A stretch of 64,000 nt of DNA from the NCBI RefSeq assembly GCF_051020975.1, contig NC_135038.1:4710001-4774000 (forward strand), written 5' to 3'. A program made the position numbers and the translations under genes. Position 1 is the stretch's first letter. Each line of letters opens with the position of its first letter. The DNA is from Osmia lignaria lignaria. Its lineage: Eukaryota; Arthropoda; Insecta; Hymenoptera; Megachilidae. Shown here piece by piece: positions 49,401 through 61,500 of this stretch. Under the pieces are notes generated by a model. The model made no database searches. It was not told where the DNA came from and saw nothing but the letters and a program-made list of their open reading frames with translations.

Positions 49401-50578
49401 ATGTTCGACTCGTTGATCCTTCGATCTATTTAAAGAACGTCCCTGTCTAACGAATCGATCGACGATCAATTTAATATTAAATTAACGGCGCATAGTCTTG
49501 CGCTTTCTCTATAGAAAAGAAAACGTGGCAGTTGAACGGGATAAGAAATAGAAAGATAAAGATCTGGTAGCCCTAGGGATGAAATTAAAAAATAACATAC
49601 GTGTACTTTCAACTAAATATTATACTATAAAAATGACAGTATAAATCAGAGACAACTTGGAGAGAAAATCAGAACTTTGAAAGATCCTAAGGGCCACCTT
49701 GATACGAGACGTATTCTTTCAAGTATTCGCATCTCGTTGAGAGAAAAGAATTCGTCTGATATCTTATAAAACGTACAGATACAATAAAGAACGATGTACA
49801 GTGGATGCACAAGGTTTAGTGAAAATCAGTCACGTAATCCAATGACCCGGGACGAAGTGAAGTTTGCTTTCTCCTTAACTAATCGTGTACCTAATTTGAC
49901 CTGAGTAAGAACATTATTTGGTAATTATATAGAACAGAATAAAGTTTGATGATATCAATAGCTTAATGTAAATTATAAATATCAATGTTCCAAGTATTTT
50001 TTCGTTAGGATCTCCGTAACTTTGATGTTTACTCTTACATTAATAAATAAAAACTAAAATTCCTATCGAACTTTTTAATATACCGTTATCCCCAGAAATT
50101 GGAAGCATTTCAGGCATTATATTAAAAAGTAATTACTCGACTATCAAAGTCGTATAACTATCAAAATAAAAATTATGTGTATAATCAAATTACTCGAGAC
50201 ATTGAATTTTATAACATACGGGAAGTTGATTAAAAATCAGCCAAGTTTATCCTATTCTATATCAACCATTATTTCTCTTTTTTCTGTACTCGCGTTCTAC
50301 TCGAAAGCATTATAATCGCTGTTTGAATTACGTTAAAACTTTGGCCAACGTAAAAGGCGCCAGCAAGCTTTGAATCTTCCTCGGTTGATCTTCGAGCAAA
50401 ATCGCAAGAACTTTCCCTCGTCGTGATTTATATATATATATATAGTCGAGAAGAACTCCTCTTGATCATCTAGGATGATAAAACGAGGACGACGATGAAA
50501 ACTGCGTGATTCCATCGAGTCTCGACACACGATAAACGAAGAAACTGGATGAATTCCTCTTCTTCGAGGCGGGTCAGG

Positions 50579-50717
50579 TCACTTCGGAGGGCTTCTGCGA
50601 CACTTTTCTTTTTTACCAATATCCTCTTCTACCGACATCCGGATACTACGAGGTGTGAGAGTGCTGGGACTGCGAGAATTTGCTGGAACTTTTGTGGTGG
50701 CTAGACGTGTGTTTTTC
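50579..50717 (-). other. Orphan coding-like terminal exon candidate
   Basis: On the minus strand a good acceptor (TATTTTCAG at 50718-50726) is followed by a frame of about 45 codons ending at TGA 50579, rich in Ser, Arg, Thr, Pro and Lys (NSRSPSTLTPRSIRMSVEED). In phase 0 the first 72 nt read instead as a His/Ser peptide (EKHTSSHHKSSSKFSQSQHS) ending at TAG 50646. The latter resembles the His/Ser-rich style of cyclin T tails, so it may be an alternative last exon of that gene. No upstream partner exon was identified. Confidence 0.3.
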
Positions 50718-53672
50718 CTGAAAATACAAGCAGAGCTGTGATACTCAATTTCTAAAAATATCGAAAGAAATAAATGAGAAGAGATTGAAAGAAACAGTAG
50801 ATCCATAACTGGTGTTGCTCGAGTTGATTCGAACCGAATTAATAAATTATCCTCTCGGCTCCAGTTTCCATTTGCTATGGAAAAATGTGTAAAACGCGAA
50901 TGATAATGAACCGATCGCTTCTCGTGTTTGCGTTTGTAGTAATTAATGAATGAATTACTCGCACGATTATGATATCTCTCTCACGTGTAACTATGAAAAT
51001 AGTTATCAATGAGCTTGAAAAATGAAACGATTCGAACGCGAAGGATGTTACTCTGATTTTCATTATATTCCTAATTAACCCTCTCAGATGGCGGATCCAA
51101 TGTACGATTCAAAGTATAAATTAAATTCAATTTCAATTTTCACGACTTCACGAGCGATCCGACCACCTCTATAGAAGAGTTAACAGGTTTATAATTATAA
51201 ATTTGTAATCTATCACCCCTGATGGCAGTCGATCCATGAAACTTAACGTGATGCAGCTACGAAAGAGAACCGAATGAAACGCAAAATAAACGCATGCATA
51301 TTACAAGAAGAAAAGCTTAGCTAACGCGCGCATGCTCATGCAAATATCACACAATACACAATACATTCGTGACAATCAACAAGAACAATAACTATAAAAC
51401 GTCGATTCGCAATACCCTCCACCAAGCGATTCAAATCAATTAACAGTAAATTAATCCGTGTATATGATGCATACAAATGATGACTTTTACATATGATAAT
51501 AATCGTATTACATACTGATAGCTGTGATAATTGTATAAATGTTAGTACACAAAAAAGATGCGGCGATATGGTGTGCGATATTATATATCTAAATATATGT
51601 ATGTACGTATACACGTACGCCCATACATACACATTAATCATTTACATAAATGCATATAAAAATGTATGTATGTATGTACGTAAACGCGTTCATGGTGTGT
51701 GTTAAGAAAAGAGACAAAATAATCACTAAGGTACTTTTCGTTTCCATAGAACGTTTATTTGCTGATGCTTATTTCTTTTCTTGATCGAACACCTGACGCG
51801 TACGATACCTGTTTTCTATGATGATTTATAACAATTGAAATATTCTCCTAAACACCCGCGTTACTTAGTAAAACGAAGTATATTCGATGATTTCTAAGCT
51901 GATGAAATATCATGATAAAAATATAACATCTCTCTCTCTTTTTCTTTTTATATAAACTTTGTAGATGAAAATAAATGAAAAATGAATGGATAAAATGATC
52001 GTTACGACTGGTCCACCGTGTTGTAAGTCGAAACGCAGGTGTTTATCATAGATAATTAGGCAGGTAACGTACGCGACAAGTGATCGATATACATTGTGTA
52101 CAGTATTGATGCAGTGTTCGCAATGTTTTACACATCTCCTGTCCCTCTTTTTATAAATCAAACATTACGTCAATTTTGTCCATATCACTCAATCGCTGGT
52201 CACATACGTGGGCTTCGTATTTTTTATTATCACTATCGTGTATATATAATATCTTTCTTTATATATATTTATATATATATAAAACTCTCTTTTCATTTCT
52301 CACTATCGGAGAGTACAAAACCTACATTAATTTACCTTAGCAATTATTTTGTCTTCGTACGACTCGTACAATTGCACAGTTCATTTTTTTTTCTTTCTTT
52401 TTTTTTTTTTTTTTTTTTAAACTAGGCCGATACCGTTTACGTTCTCTCGTAGGTTATTTTCTTTTTTCTTTTTTAATTATTTTTATCTTTTTTTTCACAC
52501 CGCACACAAATCCTACACACTTGCATCTCGCGTTTCGGAATGGTGCTTCGATATTTTCGTTTTCGATTCGATTGAAACATATCCAGGAAGAACAAACACT
52601 AAATTGCACTGTTTCACTTTTAATTTAATTAATTAATTCTTCCTGAATGTTTTGCCCCTGGGGCACGATGCAGACTTATTTTAGGATTGTTTCTAAATTT
52701 TCTTCGACGAACAAAGGTATGTAACATCCTTTCGAAAAATAATCTCTTCTGTGAAAATTTCTCTATTCAAATATTAATGTAATTATCCAAACAAATTATT
52801 ATCGAAAAATTCATTGTTTGGTAATTGAATTTAGACGACGATCATAGCAATCACACAGTACACATGTAAATGGTCTATTAGTTGAAAATACTACGTTGCG
52901 ACGATATAACTATAACAATAACAAACAATGACATCGATGCGCTAATAAACGCCTAGCGATCAAATATATTCTTGTCCGTCACAATGGCAAATCACATTTA
53001 ACACACGCTTTTACAGAACTCGCGTGTTGCGTGTAAAATATAAACGCAATCTTAATAGATTCATATAATATATAGCTTTTTTTATTTTGTAATATATTAA
53101 TCACGCTATCTCTCGCTTCTTTTTTTTCTTCTTCAACACGTTCCTGAGATAATATCCATTCTACATTCAATGATTATTCTTACTTTGTTATACATACATA
53201 TATATTATAAATATATATATATATATTGTCAATGACGTGAATAAATTGATAAAAAGAAAAGAAAATCTATACGCGTCACGGTATACTTTAAATAAATATA
53301 AAAAACAAACTACGTACACTCAAAGAGGCTCGACAACGTTTAATCAACCGATCATCTCATCGAATCGTTGACAACTGAAAAATTCATTGTTTTCTTATCG
53401 GATAAACACTCGATCAGTCGTAATCTTGAAAATTTTCAAAAAGAAAAAAGACTTGTTCACGCGTTCACGTACAGGTACTTGAAATTCGCATAAGCGGCTT
53501 CAAATTGTAAAAATAACAAAGAGTATGTACTAGTAGTTGAATAATTACATCCAGTTTTTCGTTAACTGAGAAAACGACCGCGTGAACCAACTGTAAAGAA
53601 CTAATGGAAAAAAGAAATTAATGAATCTACCAGTCGTGGTCTAATAACGAGATTTCATAGTAATTTTATGTA

Positions 53673-53930
53673 CAGTATCGAGCATGATAAAAATCCCTAG
53701 GGAAGATGGGGATGTTCTGCCCCTTTGCCTATAGGGTTGCCGAGTTCCGGCCCCTTGCCGTAGGCAACCCTTTCTCCAATTTCAGGCTCCTGGGCGTAGC
53801 TAACCCTTTCTCCAATTTCAGGCCCCTCGCCGTAGGCAACCCTTCCTCCACTTGCGGAGCCCCTTGTCTTAGGCCACACTTTCCCCAGGTCCTTGACCCT
53901 TTCCGCGGAAAATTTAAATGCTCGATACTG
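53673..53930. mobile_element. Small TA-flanked element with GC-rich internal repeats
   Basis: CAGTATCGAGCAT at 53673-53685 is perfectly repeated inverted as ATGCTCGATACTG ending at 53930. Both ends are flanked by TA, and the match continues one base outside (G/C). This is the signature of a Tc1/mariner-type non-autonomous element of 258 bp. The interior is much more GC-rich than the surroundings and contains tandem 36-bp units starting GGCCCC and containing CCGTAGGCAACCC, at 53749-53784, 53785-53820 and 53821-53856, with degenerate copies on both sides. Confidence 0.75.
53749..53856. repeat. 36-bp GC-rich tandem repeat (three clear units)
   Basis: Units at 53749-53784 and 53785-53820 share GGC(C/T)CC...CCCTTTCTCCAATTTCA. 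The third, 53821-53856, begins GGCCCCTCGCCGTAGGCAAC and diverges at its end. Partial units flank both sides. It is open in several frames on both strands as a by-product of the repeat length being divisible by three. Confidence 0.8.
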
Positions 53931-55598
53931 TACAAGCTACTATTTCTCATATCGTTATTATTTTATGAAAGAGTACGAGCAAATCGACGTCGATAAAGAA
54001 AAAGGAAATTTATAGAAGAGTTGCACCTCTTTTTCCCAGTTACTGCAAAATTATTTAACCACTGTAATGCAATATTTTCTTTCAATAACCCTTTGCTCTC
54101 CTCTGCAATCTTATACGTTCATCTGAAAACGTACGCAAAGTTCATGGGGTCAAGTATGGCCGTTTCGATGCTTAGAATAAGATTAATCAACACTCAACGC
54201 GAATAAGCGTAGTCAAAATTAATTTGGTTAGATGAATGTTCGGATCGCAAAGGGTTAATAGTTATACAATTTGTTAATTTCAACAAAACTGTATGTATAT
54301 ATACCTTTACAAATACGTACACTTGAAATTCACACGAATAATTACACTTATGCTCTGAGCATTCTCGCCGCTTCATTTTGTATACGATATACATCTTATA
54401 TCCATTTTTTTTTTTTAATTTTCTATAATTTTTTTTTTTTTTCTTTTTGTTCTTTAAGTAACCTTGTAAGTTTCAATAGCCATTTACCCGTTTGAAAATC
54501 GACGATCCGATTCCACGATAAACGCAACACTCCGCACACCGCCGTTTCATCGAAACCCTTTGCCAGCAAAGGAATATCTTTTTGTTAATTCATTTATGCT
54601 ATAACACAGAGAAAGAAAGAAAAAAAAAAAGAAAGCTAATCTCTCTCTTTTTCGTTTGTTGCTTTCAAAGGATTGAGCATTCCGTTAATTAAAATCTATC
54701 AACGTTTGACCGTAAGCGCAAAACATGATTTTCCATTTTCATCTTCGATCTGGCAGTTGCGTTCGATCTTCACGAAAACGACGTTCTTTCTTCAAGTTAG
54801 AGCTACTTTTCGAGAAAAAAAAGATACTCCTTAAAATATGAAGGGTACGTAAAAGTTTCCATCATTTACGATACCACGTGGCTTAATAATCGATCGCACA
54901 CAGCGATCGACTATTTTAATTTATTAAGAAATAAAACGACGGAAACCTTCGAGTATCCCTGATATAATTAATGAATTGAAAATTCATTCAGAAGAAACGT
55001 TAAACGCGTTCGTAATCAGACGAAACGATCCAATTACCATTAATCCCTGGTACAAATAGCAAACGGTCCTCTTCGCGATGCAGTTATACTTCATCCCCGA
55101 GGATGCTCGCGACGGACCTTGCAATTTGTCCTCAAACCACACTCATTAACTACTCTAAGGAGAGATGCGCTACAGGTACAAAGGTGAAAAGACCGAAGTG
55201 GTAATAATTGTAACATTAGGAATAATAGAGATCGTACGATGTCATGCTGCTACTTCTACCATTCACAAAACTGGAAAGGGAGAAGAAGAGAAGGATAAAG
55301 ACGAGGGTGAAAAGTATATTCCTTTAAGATCGCAAATCGGTTTCTACGGGAATCCTTCAGCCACTTCCTTCGCTCGTTTCATATATTTCAACGAATCTTT
55401 CATAGTTTCTTATAAAAATATTCAGAGAGAAAGAGAGAGAGTGGGAGAGAAATAAAAACATTGCACTAAAAAAAAACTTCACTAAGGAAGTGGCTGCAGT
55501 AGTGCTAATCTTAACTACTTCCTTTTCTGTTTCAGTTTCATTCTGGAAAAAGACTACCTGTGAAGTCCACTACAAGACAGGATATTTGCATACGAACG

Positions 55599-58500
55599 TT
55601 ATTCCGGTGGAGGAGGAGGTGGAGGTGGCGAGGAACTAGGAGGTGGCCCGCTCGGCAACGGTGGAGGTGTCTTGGATTCCTGCCGAGCAGACGCGAGCTG
55701 AATCATATTTTGATTCTGTCGCATGTTCGGTGGTAAGGATGGCGGCGGCACGGACGTGTCGATGGCACCGTCGGGCGTCATGATCACGTTACCCGCCGGA
55801 TACATCGAGTACTGTTGCTGATACGGCGAATAGTACATGACAGGGTCGTACATGTACCCGGCGGGATTGTAGATCGAGGGAGGCGGATAATTCGCGAAGA
55901 AATACGAATCCGTTTGGGATTGATTCACGTGGCCGGGTCTCGTGTAGCCAGCCGGATCGCCGCGTGCCGACGGTGGTGGTGGTGGTGGATGGGAATGATG
56001 AGGATTACGGGTATTGTTACTATTGTAGGTGTCTTGTTGATAGTAGCCGTCCCGCTGGCCGGGAACATTGTAATGGCCCGCCGATCCTGCTGGTGGTGGA
56101 CCACGCCCGATATACTGGCGGCCGCCTCTACCGCCTCCACGTACCTTGTTATTGCTGCCCGAGCTATAATGTCTGCCGTTCTGCCGTTCGCCTGGTCGAT
56201 GCTGCCCGTAACCCGCCGACGAGACCTGCGATTGCTTCTTCGTTGTTGGCTGATTGGTCATTTGGCTCTCCTTAGCGTCTGAACGATCGCGTTTCCGGCC
56301 CTCTGTCGTGAAATCCGGAACTATGCTGCTCGTACTGGTCGTCGTGGTGGACGGAGCAGCCGCGGAACTCCTCGAGATACCGTCGGTACGGATTTTGATC
56401 TTCAACGGTGCCTGAACCACCGACTGAGCCGGTGAACTGGACACGTTGTCGGTTCTCAACCGTTCCTTAGGGATGATGATTTTGATGCTTGTATTCTGAG
56501 GGGATTTGTTCTTCTCCGCTGACGCGGCTCCGCCAACCGTGCTGCTTGTCGACTCGGTGCTCAGGTTCAACTTGTCCTTTGGGATCGTTATTTTGATCGG
56601 TACAGCTGGCACAGTTTCTTCGCCTTTCTCTTTATCCTTCTCGCGATGTTTCTCTTTGTCTTTATGCTTGTGTTTGTGCTTCTCCTTGCTCTTCTCTTTG
56701 TCTTTGTGTTTATGCTTCTCCTTCTTCTTCTTCTTCTCGCTCTTCCGATGCTCCGACCTCTTCTCTTCGACAGCCGGAGCAGGCGTTAAGGTGGTCGACG
56801 TTGGTACAGGGAGCATCGACTCTGTGCTGGTTTGCACGGGTTCCGAAAGAGCGCTTATGTCGACGGTCGAGGCAATAACAGGCTCGCTGATCGATGCCAA
56901 AGTGAGGCATTGATTCTGAAGGGACATCTGATGATCCGTCATTAACATAGAATGAGATAAAGATTGCTGCTGCTGCTGTTGTTGTTGTTGTTGTTGATGA
57001 TGATGATGATGATGATGATGCTGCTGTTGTTGTTGTTGCAAATGCTGTTGTTGTTGGTGATATTGTTCCTGATGAATTTGTTGCGTGGTTATTTGACTAA
57101 ATTGGTGCATACTCTGCAGCAACGATGGCAAAGGTGCTAAAGGTTCCTGAAGCAGGGCACTTATACTTTGAGCAGATTTCATTGGAGATAAATATTCACC
57201 TTTGGTCTGCGAATGTTCGATCTTTATCGGTACGTCTGTCTTGTAAGGTTCCTTCTTAATTTGGAATTCTTGCGATTCTTGCTTCGCAATTAAATTCGCG
57301 TCCAAACCATTGGTCAGACCGTGCTGATTCGACGACATTGTCTGTTGCTGCGTCGCCACTGCACCGAAACGCGATCTCGTTAATTCGGCCTCGAACGGTT
57401 TTATAAGCTCCGGCGGTTTCATGTCGTTCGCGATTTGAGTAGCTCTACCGTTCGCCGAAGGATTGTCTCTAATTGGTTGTATAAGTTCTGGCACCCTACC
57501 GAGCATCTTAACAGCCTCGAAACTGGACGTGTCATCCATTTTCACTTTCACTTGTTGCTGTCCACTATCGCTAGTACTGCCAGCGCGATGCCTCTTGTGG
57601 AAGGTAGTCGAGACATCGCTGGCAGATCGTTTAACCGATTGAGCTTCTATTTGTTGCAAGCCCGGCGGGCTCGCGAACGGTGATACTAAATTAAAACCTA
57701 TCGACGTATCTGGTACGCGTTCTTGTTTAGGAACTTTTGCGGCCGAGGGTGGCGTCTTTTGTTTAGATTTAGGCCTTTGCGAGTGGGATTCTCGAGGCGT
57801 CGGTACCTTCTCTGGACTGAACAGCGATTTCGGCTTCCCAGAAGGTGTATGCAGTATACTATGTTGAATGTCCGACGAACATTTATCTAGTTCGTCGTAC
57901 CGCGGTCGCTTCTCAGTTTTCGGATCGTCGACGTTGTTCAAAGACGCTAAACTCGACGATTGAGAACTGCCGTTCTTAATCGTGTCCTTTAAGATCTGCG
58001 ACACACCGTGTGCGGTATGCTGACTGGATACAGTCTTCGTCGGCAACGATTTCTGAGCAAGCAAACAGGTCGTAGCGAAACTGGTCGGTGATTTCTCTTG
58101 CGTAAACGAACTCTGCGCGGTCGTGAGCTTCGCTTCGATCGGTATAGAACCGCTACCGGTCTGCAACTTCTCCGACTGATTGTATTTAGCGTGATGAGCT
58201 GGTTGTTTTTGTGTGTTTGAAGCGTATGGAACGTCGAGGGTAGGTTTCGGCGGAGGTAATGGTTTCTCGATAAGTTTTCTCACTTCTTCGCATCTTTGTT
58301 CCAACGTGTCGGACTTTCTTTGCCGTTCGACTCTCGTTGGATCCGGATATTTGTATGGTTTTTGTTCGTTATCCTTTCTATGTTCTACAGGTTTATGCCT
58401 CGGATCGTACATCCTTTTATCGTGACCCTGATGCTTATTTTCTATCCCACTTAATCTGTGCACGCTATGATTATTATTACTAAGTTTTTCTTGCATGTTT

Positions 58501-61500
58501 CCATGGGCAACTGGATCTTGTAAGCTTCCGACGTCCGGTCTGTGAGCGGTGGAATCCGTTAACGAATTACCATCCAAATTCGGATCTTTCGGCATCGTAT
58601 GACTATGAGAATGAAGAGTACTACTACTATTATTACTGCTACTTGTACCAGTGCTCGAATTGTACTCTCTTTGTAACCTCTGCCTATTAGGATCACGATT
58701 TGGTTCCCTAGCTTGAGTACTACTAGAATGTCTCTGAGGTACCGGCTGTCCAACTTTAACTTCTGGCCTGTGATGATGATTATGATGAAGCGTCTTCTGT
58801 CCTGGAGGCAATGGATGTTTGTTCAGCACGTTTGTACTAGATACAGGTTTATGGTGATGCGAATGATGCTTGTTGATATCCGACGCGTGAGTCTGCGGAA
58901 CTGTCGTCGGAGCCGTCGCCTTTTCTCTTTCTAAACGTTCGCGTTCCTTCTTCTCTCGATATTCCCTGTAGTCGACGGGAGGTCTAGCAGGCGCGGGAAC
59001 AATTTGTTTCTTCTCTTCTTGTTTCTCCGTATGATGAGGTCGACTCGTATGGAATGTAGGTCCACCGTCGATCGTCGCAGGAGACTGTACTTTACGGGGT
59101 TCTGCATCCTAAAGTAGGATAAATCGAATTTAAGTTTATCTTCTCTTACGATCGATTCGTAATGTACGAACAAAATTACTTACAAAAGGTGAATTCGGTA
59201 AACTAGGGTGATTAATGCTTGGACTTTGATTGGCGGATATGCTCATTATTTTTCTTTTCAATCTCGATGGACACTTATCAAATATATGAAGGAATTCTGC
59301 TGTAAGCTCTTGTAAAAGTTCGGAAGTTACGCTCCTGTCGACATACCAAAACCAGTGTTTCCCTTCCGTACTTTGTGGAATCTGGAAATAATGATAACAT
59401 CGGTAATTAGTACGCCGAATGTTTAATTTAGGAGAATTTACAAATCTTCTATAGTATATAATATCGATTACATTTACCTCCCAATTGGACCATTTGCAAG
59501 CCAGATGTATGCAGAAACAGGCAACCACCGTTGGTTTGTACTGCAGACACATGGTTGTTAAATGTAAACTGAAAAGGAAAAATACAATCTATAAGTCGAT
59601 GCAAATGTAGTCGTCCGTTTGATTAACGACTTCTCGACGAAATATAACCCAGGACATAAAAAGAACTGTACTACAAATGTGAAAGTACTAGTTCCATTAA
59701 ACATGGGTAACATCGGGATAAAACCAGGACGAATTTCTTACGATTCGTTGAAAATAATTAACTACATTATTCCCAATTATAGCTTACATAAATGGAATTT
59801 AATTCCAAAGAGTACGTTTCCAAAACATTTGAAAAAAATGTCACGCATATTAATGTAGTTCTCTCTTTCGCGATGAGCTAGACAAAAAGTTTCTACATGA
59901 ATATTCTCAAATAAACATATGAATGATGATTTTTCTACATTTAAATCACAAACACAAGCCCTACAATACTCTGCTGTTGTATCGTAACAAATTTACCGAA
60001 GTTTGACCCAACATAATCCCATGACAGAGTAAATTTTGGGTTAATTATTGTATATGTTTCTATACAGTGGCAAATATAGGCATGGAATTGCAAAATAAAA
60101 ATTATTTTAGGTAGTACGAAATATTGAAATTTTCTAGATTTCAGAGAACGTATCGTTTTAATATTTTTTTCAGTAAAAAGTGTATAAATTTCTTTGTAAC
60201 AACAGAGAAATTAAGGCTCAATCTACGCTAATTATTCTTACGATCATGATCTGTTCAAATATTATTCAATTATCATCAAGCGAATTGATGTACACCAATA
60301 TTTCTGGCCCAACCATATTTCAAATTATTAAATAATACTTGAATGGATTATAATCTAATAATTACCATACCATAATAAATCACTAATATAAATTATAATC
60401 TAATGTGGTATGGCAGTTTCTTTCTTTTATTATTAAATGCTTTTTAACATTCATTCATCGTGTCATTGCTTCCACATTCATATCATTCACACGTAATTTG
60501 TTTTGTGCATCTACAGCTTAAAATAAGTGTATGCAAATATAAAAATAAAAATTGGACAATATACCGTAATGTAAGAGAAAACGATCAGTCCTTAAGAATA
60601 TTTCATTTACCTTCGATTAAGCAATCCTCATCGTGAACTTAGTTTACGAAATAAACTTCGTTTCGCTTTGGCATACGTTCTCTTTAGAATCAGACATTAC
60701 CGCGACTGCAACGCAACATTCCTCCCCAAAAGTTACTGTTGACATTCAAACATTCGCATTAGATTTCAGTAAAACCGTATGAAATCAAAGTAAACTTTCA
60801 TGTACTACATAACATTTTTAGATTTTATTTGTGTCATTTTTCGTAACATTGCTGTCTGTTCATTTTAAAAGAACAATTTCCAGAGAAAGAGATATTTCTA
60901 TTCAACATCAAGGATGTCACGTTTACTTTGCTTTCCAAAAAGAGAATAGGTCAGAATGTTGCGCCAGTGGCTATTGCCTGACAGTCTTAGCTTGGAAATA
61001 TGCTCCAGCTGGCATCTATTTGACCAGAAGACTGCTAAGAGTAAGAGATACTAGGAAATAATGTGTAGCCACCTGTTAGATGCCATGAAGTATGAAGTCT
61101 GGGCTAAGTCCTTGCTCGCTGTAAAAAAAGTGATAAAACCTCAGTAGAATGAAATAACAACACACCACCCGATTGTTTATTATTCTTTGCAATATTTCAA
61201 CATACTACTTTGATTATAAAACAGTTATTAAAATTTTTACAAGATGAACATCTTTAAATATCATTTATGTACCTTTAACCAGTTGACAACATCTAACAAC
61301 ATGTGTGTGGGGATGATCAATGGCGACATCAAACCCCAATGTTTGTAGTAGGACGTTTTCATTGAAAACCAGATCCTGAGCTTGTTCAAGGTATTGCTGT
61401 AAATGAAAGCACATTGAATTAAAGATGTTTGCCGCTAATAACTCTACGCGAATATCATTAATTTTCTTAATGAACTACCTCAGACCGGATGTCAGGTGGG

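Larger units (their letters stand above)
46980..55598 (-). other. No firm gene; probable extended 3' region of cyclin T
   Basis: Over 8.6 kb downstream of the cyclin T stop I find no conserved coding sequence except one orphan exon candidate (50579-50717). The DNA is moderately AT-rich with homopolymer runs (48379-48392, 49234-49252, 52385-52420, 54405-54445), AT and GA microsatellites (47183-47198, 50426-50444, 53205-53227) and one small transposon (53673-53930). On the minus strand three Pumilio-type sites TGTAAATA occur (47133-47140, 48786-48793, 48894-48901), supporting transcription as 3' UTR from the right. The far end may instead hold the promoter region of sulfide:quinone oxidoreductase. 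The length of any real 3' UTR cannot be fixed from sequence. Confidence 0.35.

Noticed and set aside
49798..49860. TACAGTGGATGCACAAGG resembling the end of the 27-kb transposon
   Set aside because: Similarity stops after about ten bases and no inverted partner with TA was found nearby.
52979..53170. Minus-strand frame with a Glu/Lys-rich start (SQERVEEEKKEARDS)
   Set aside because: No splice acceptor or homology, and it ends in AT-rich noise; composition alone explains it.
53706..53996. Overlapping frames of 60-96 codons on both strands
   Set aside because: They come from the 36-bp tandem repeat within the small transposon, whose period is divisible by three.
55815..56282. Plus-strand 155-codon frame opposite cyclin T
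   Set aside because: Shadow of the cyclin T coding exon; no homology, and the opposite frame is clearly conserved.
60065..60310. TACAGTGGCAAATATAGG in a cyclin T intron as a possible mariner end
   Set aside because: No matching inverted end downstream.
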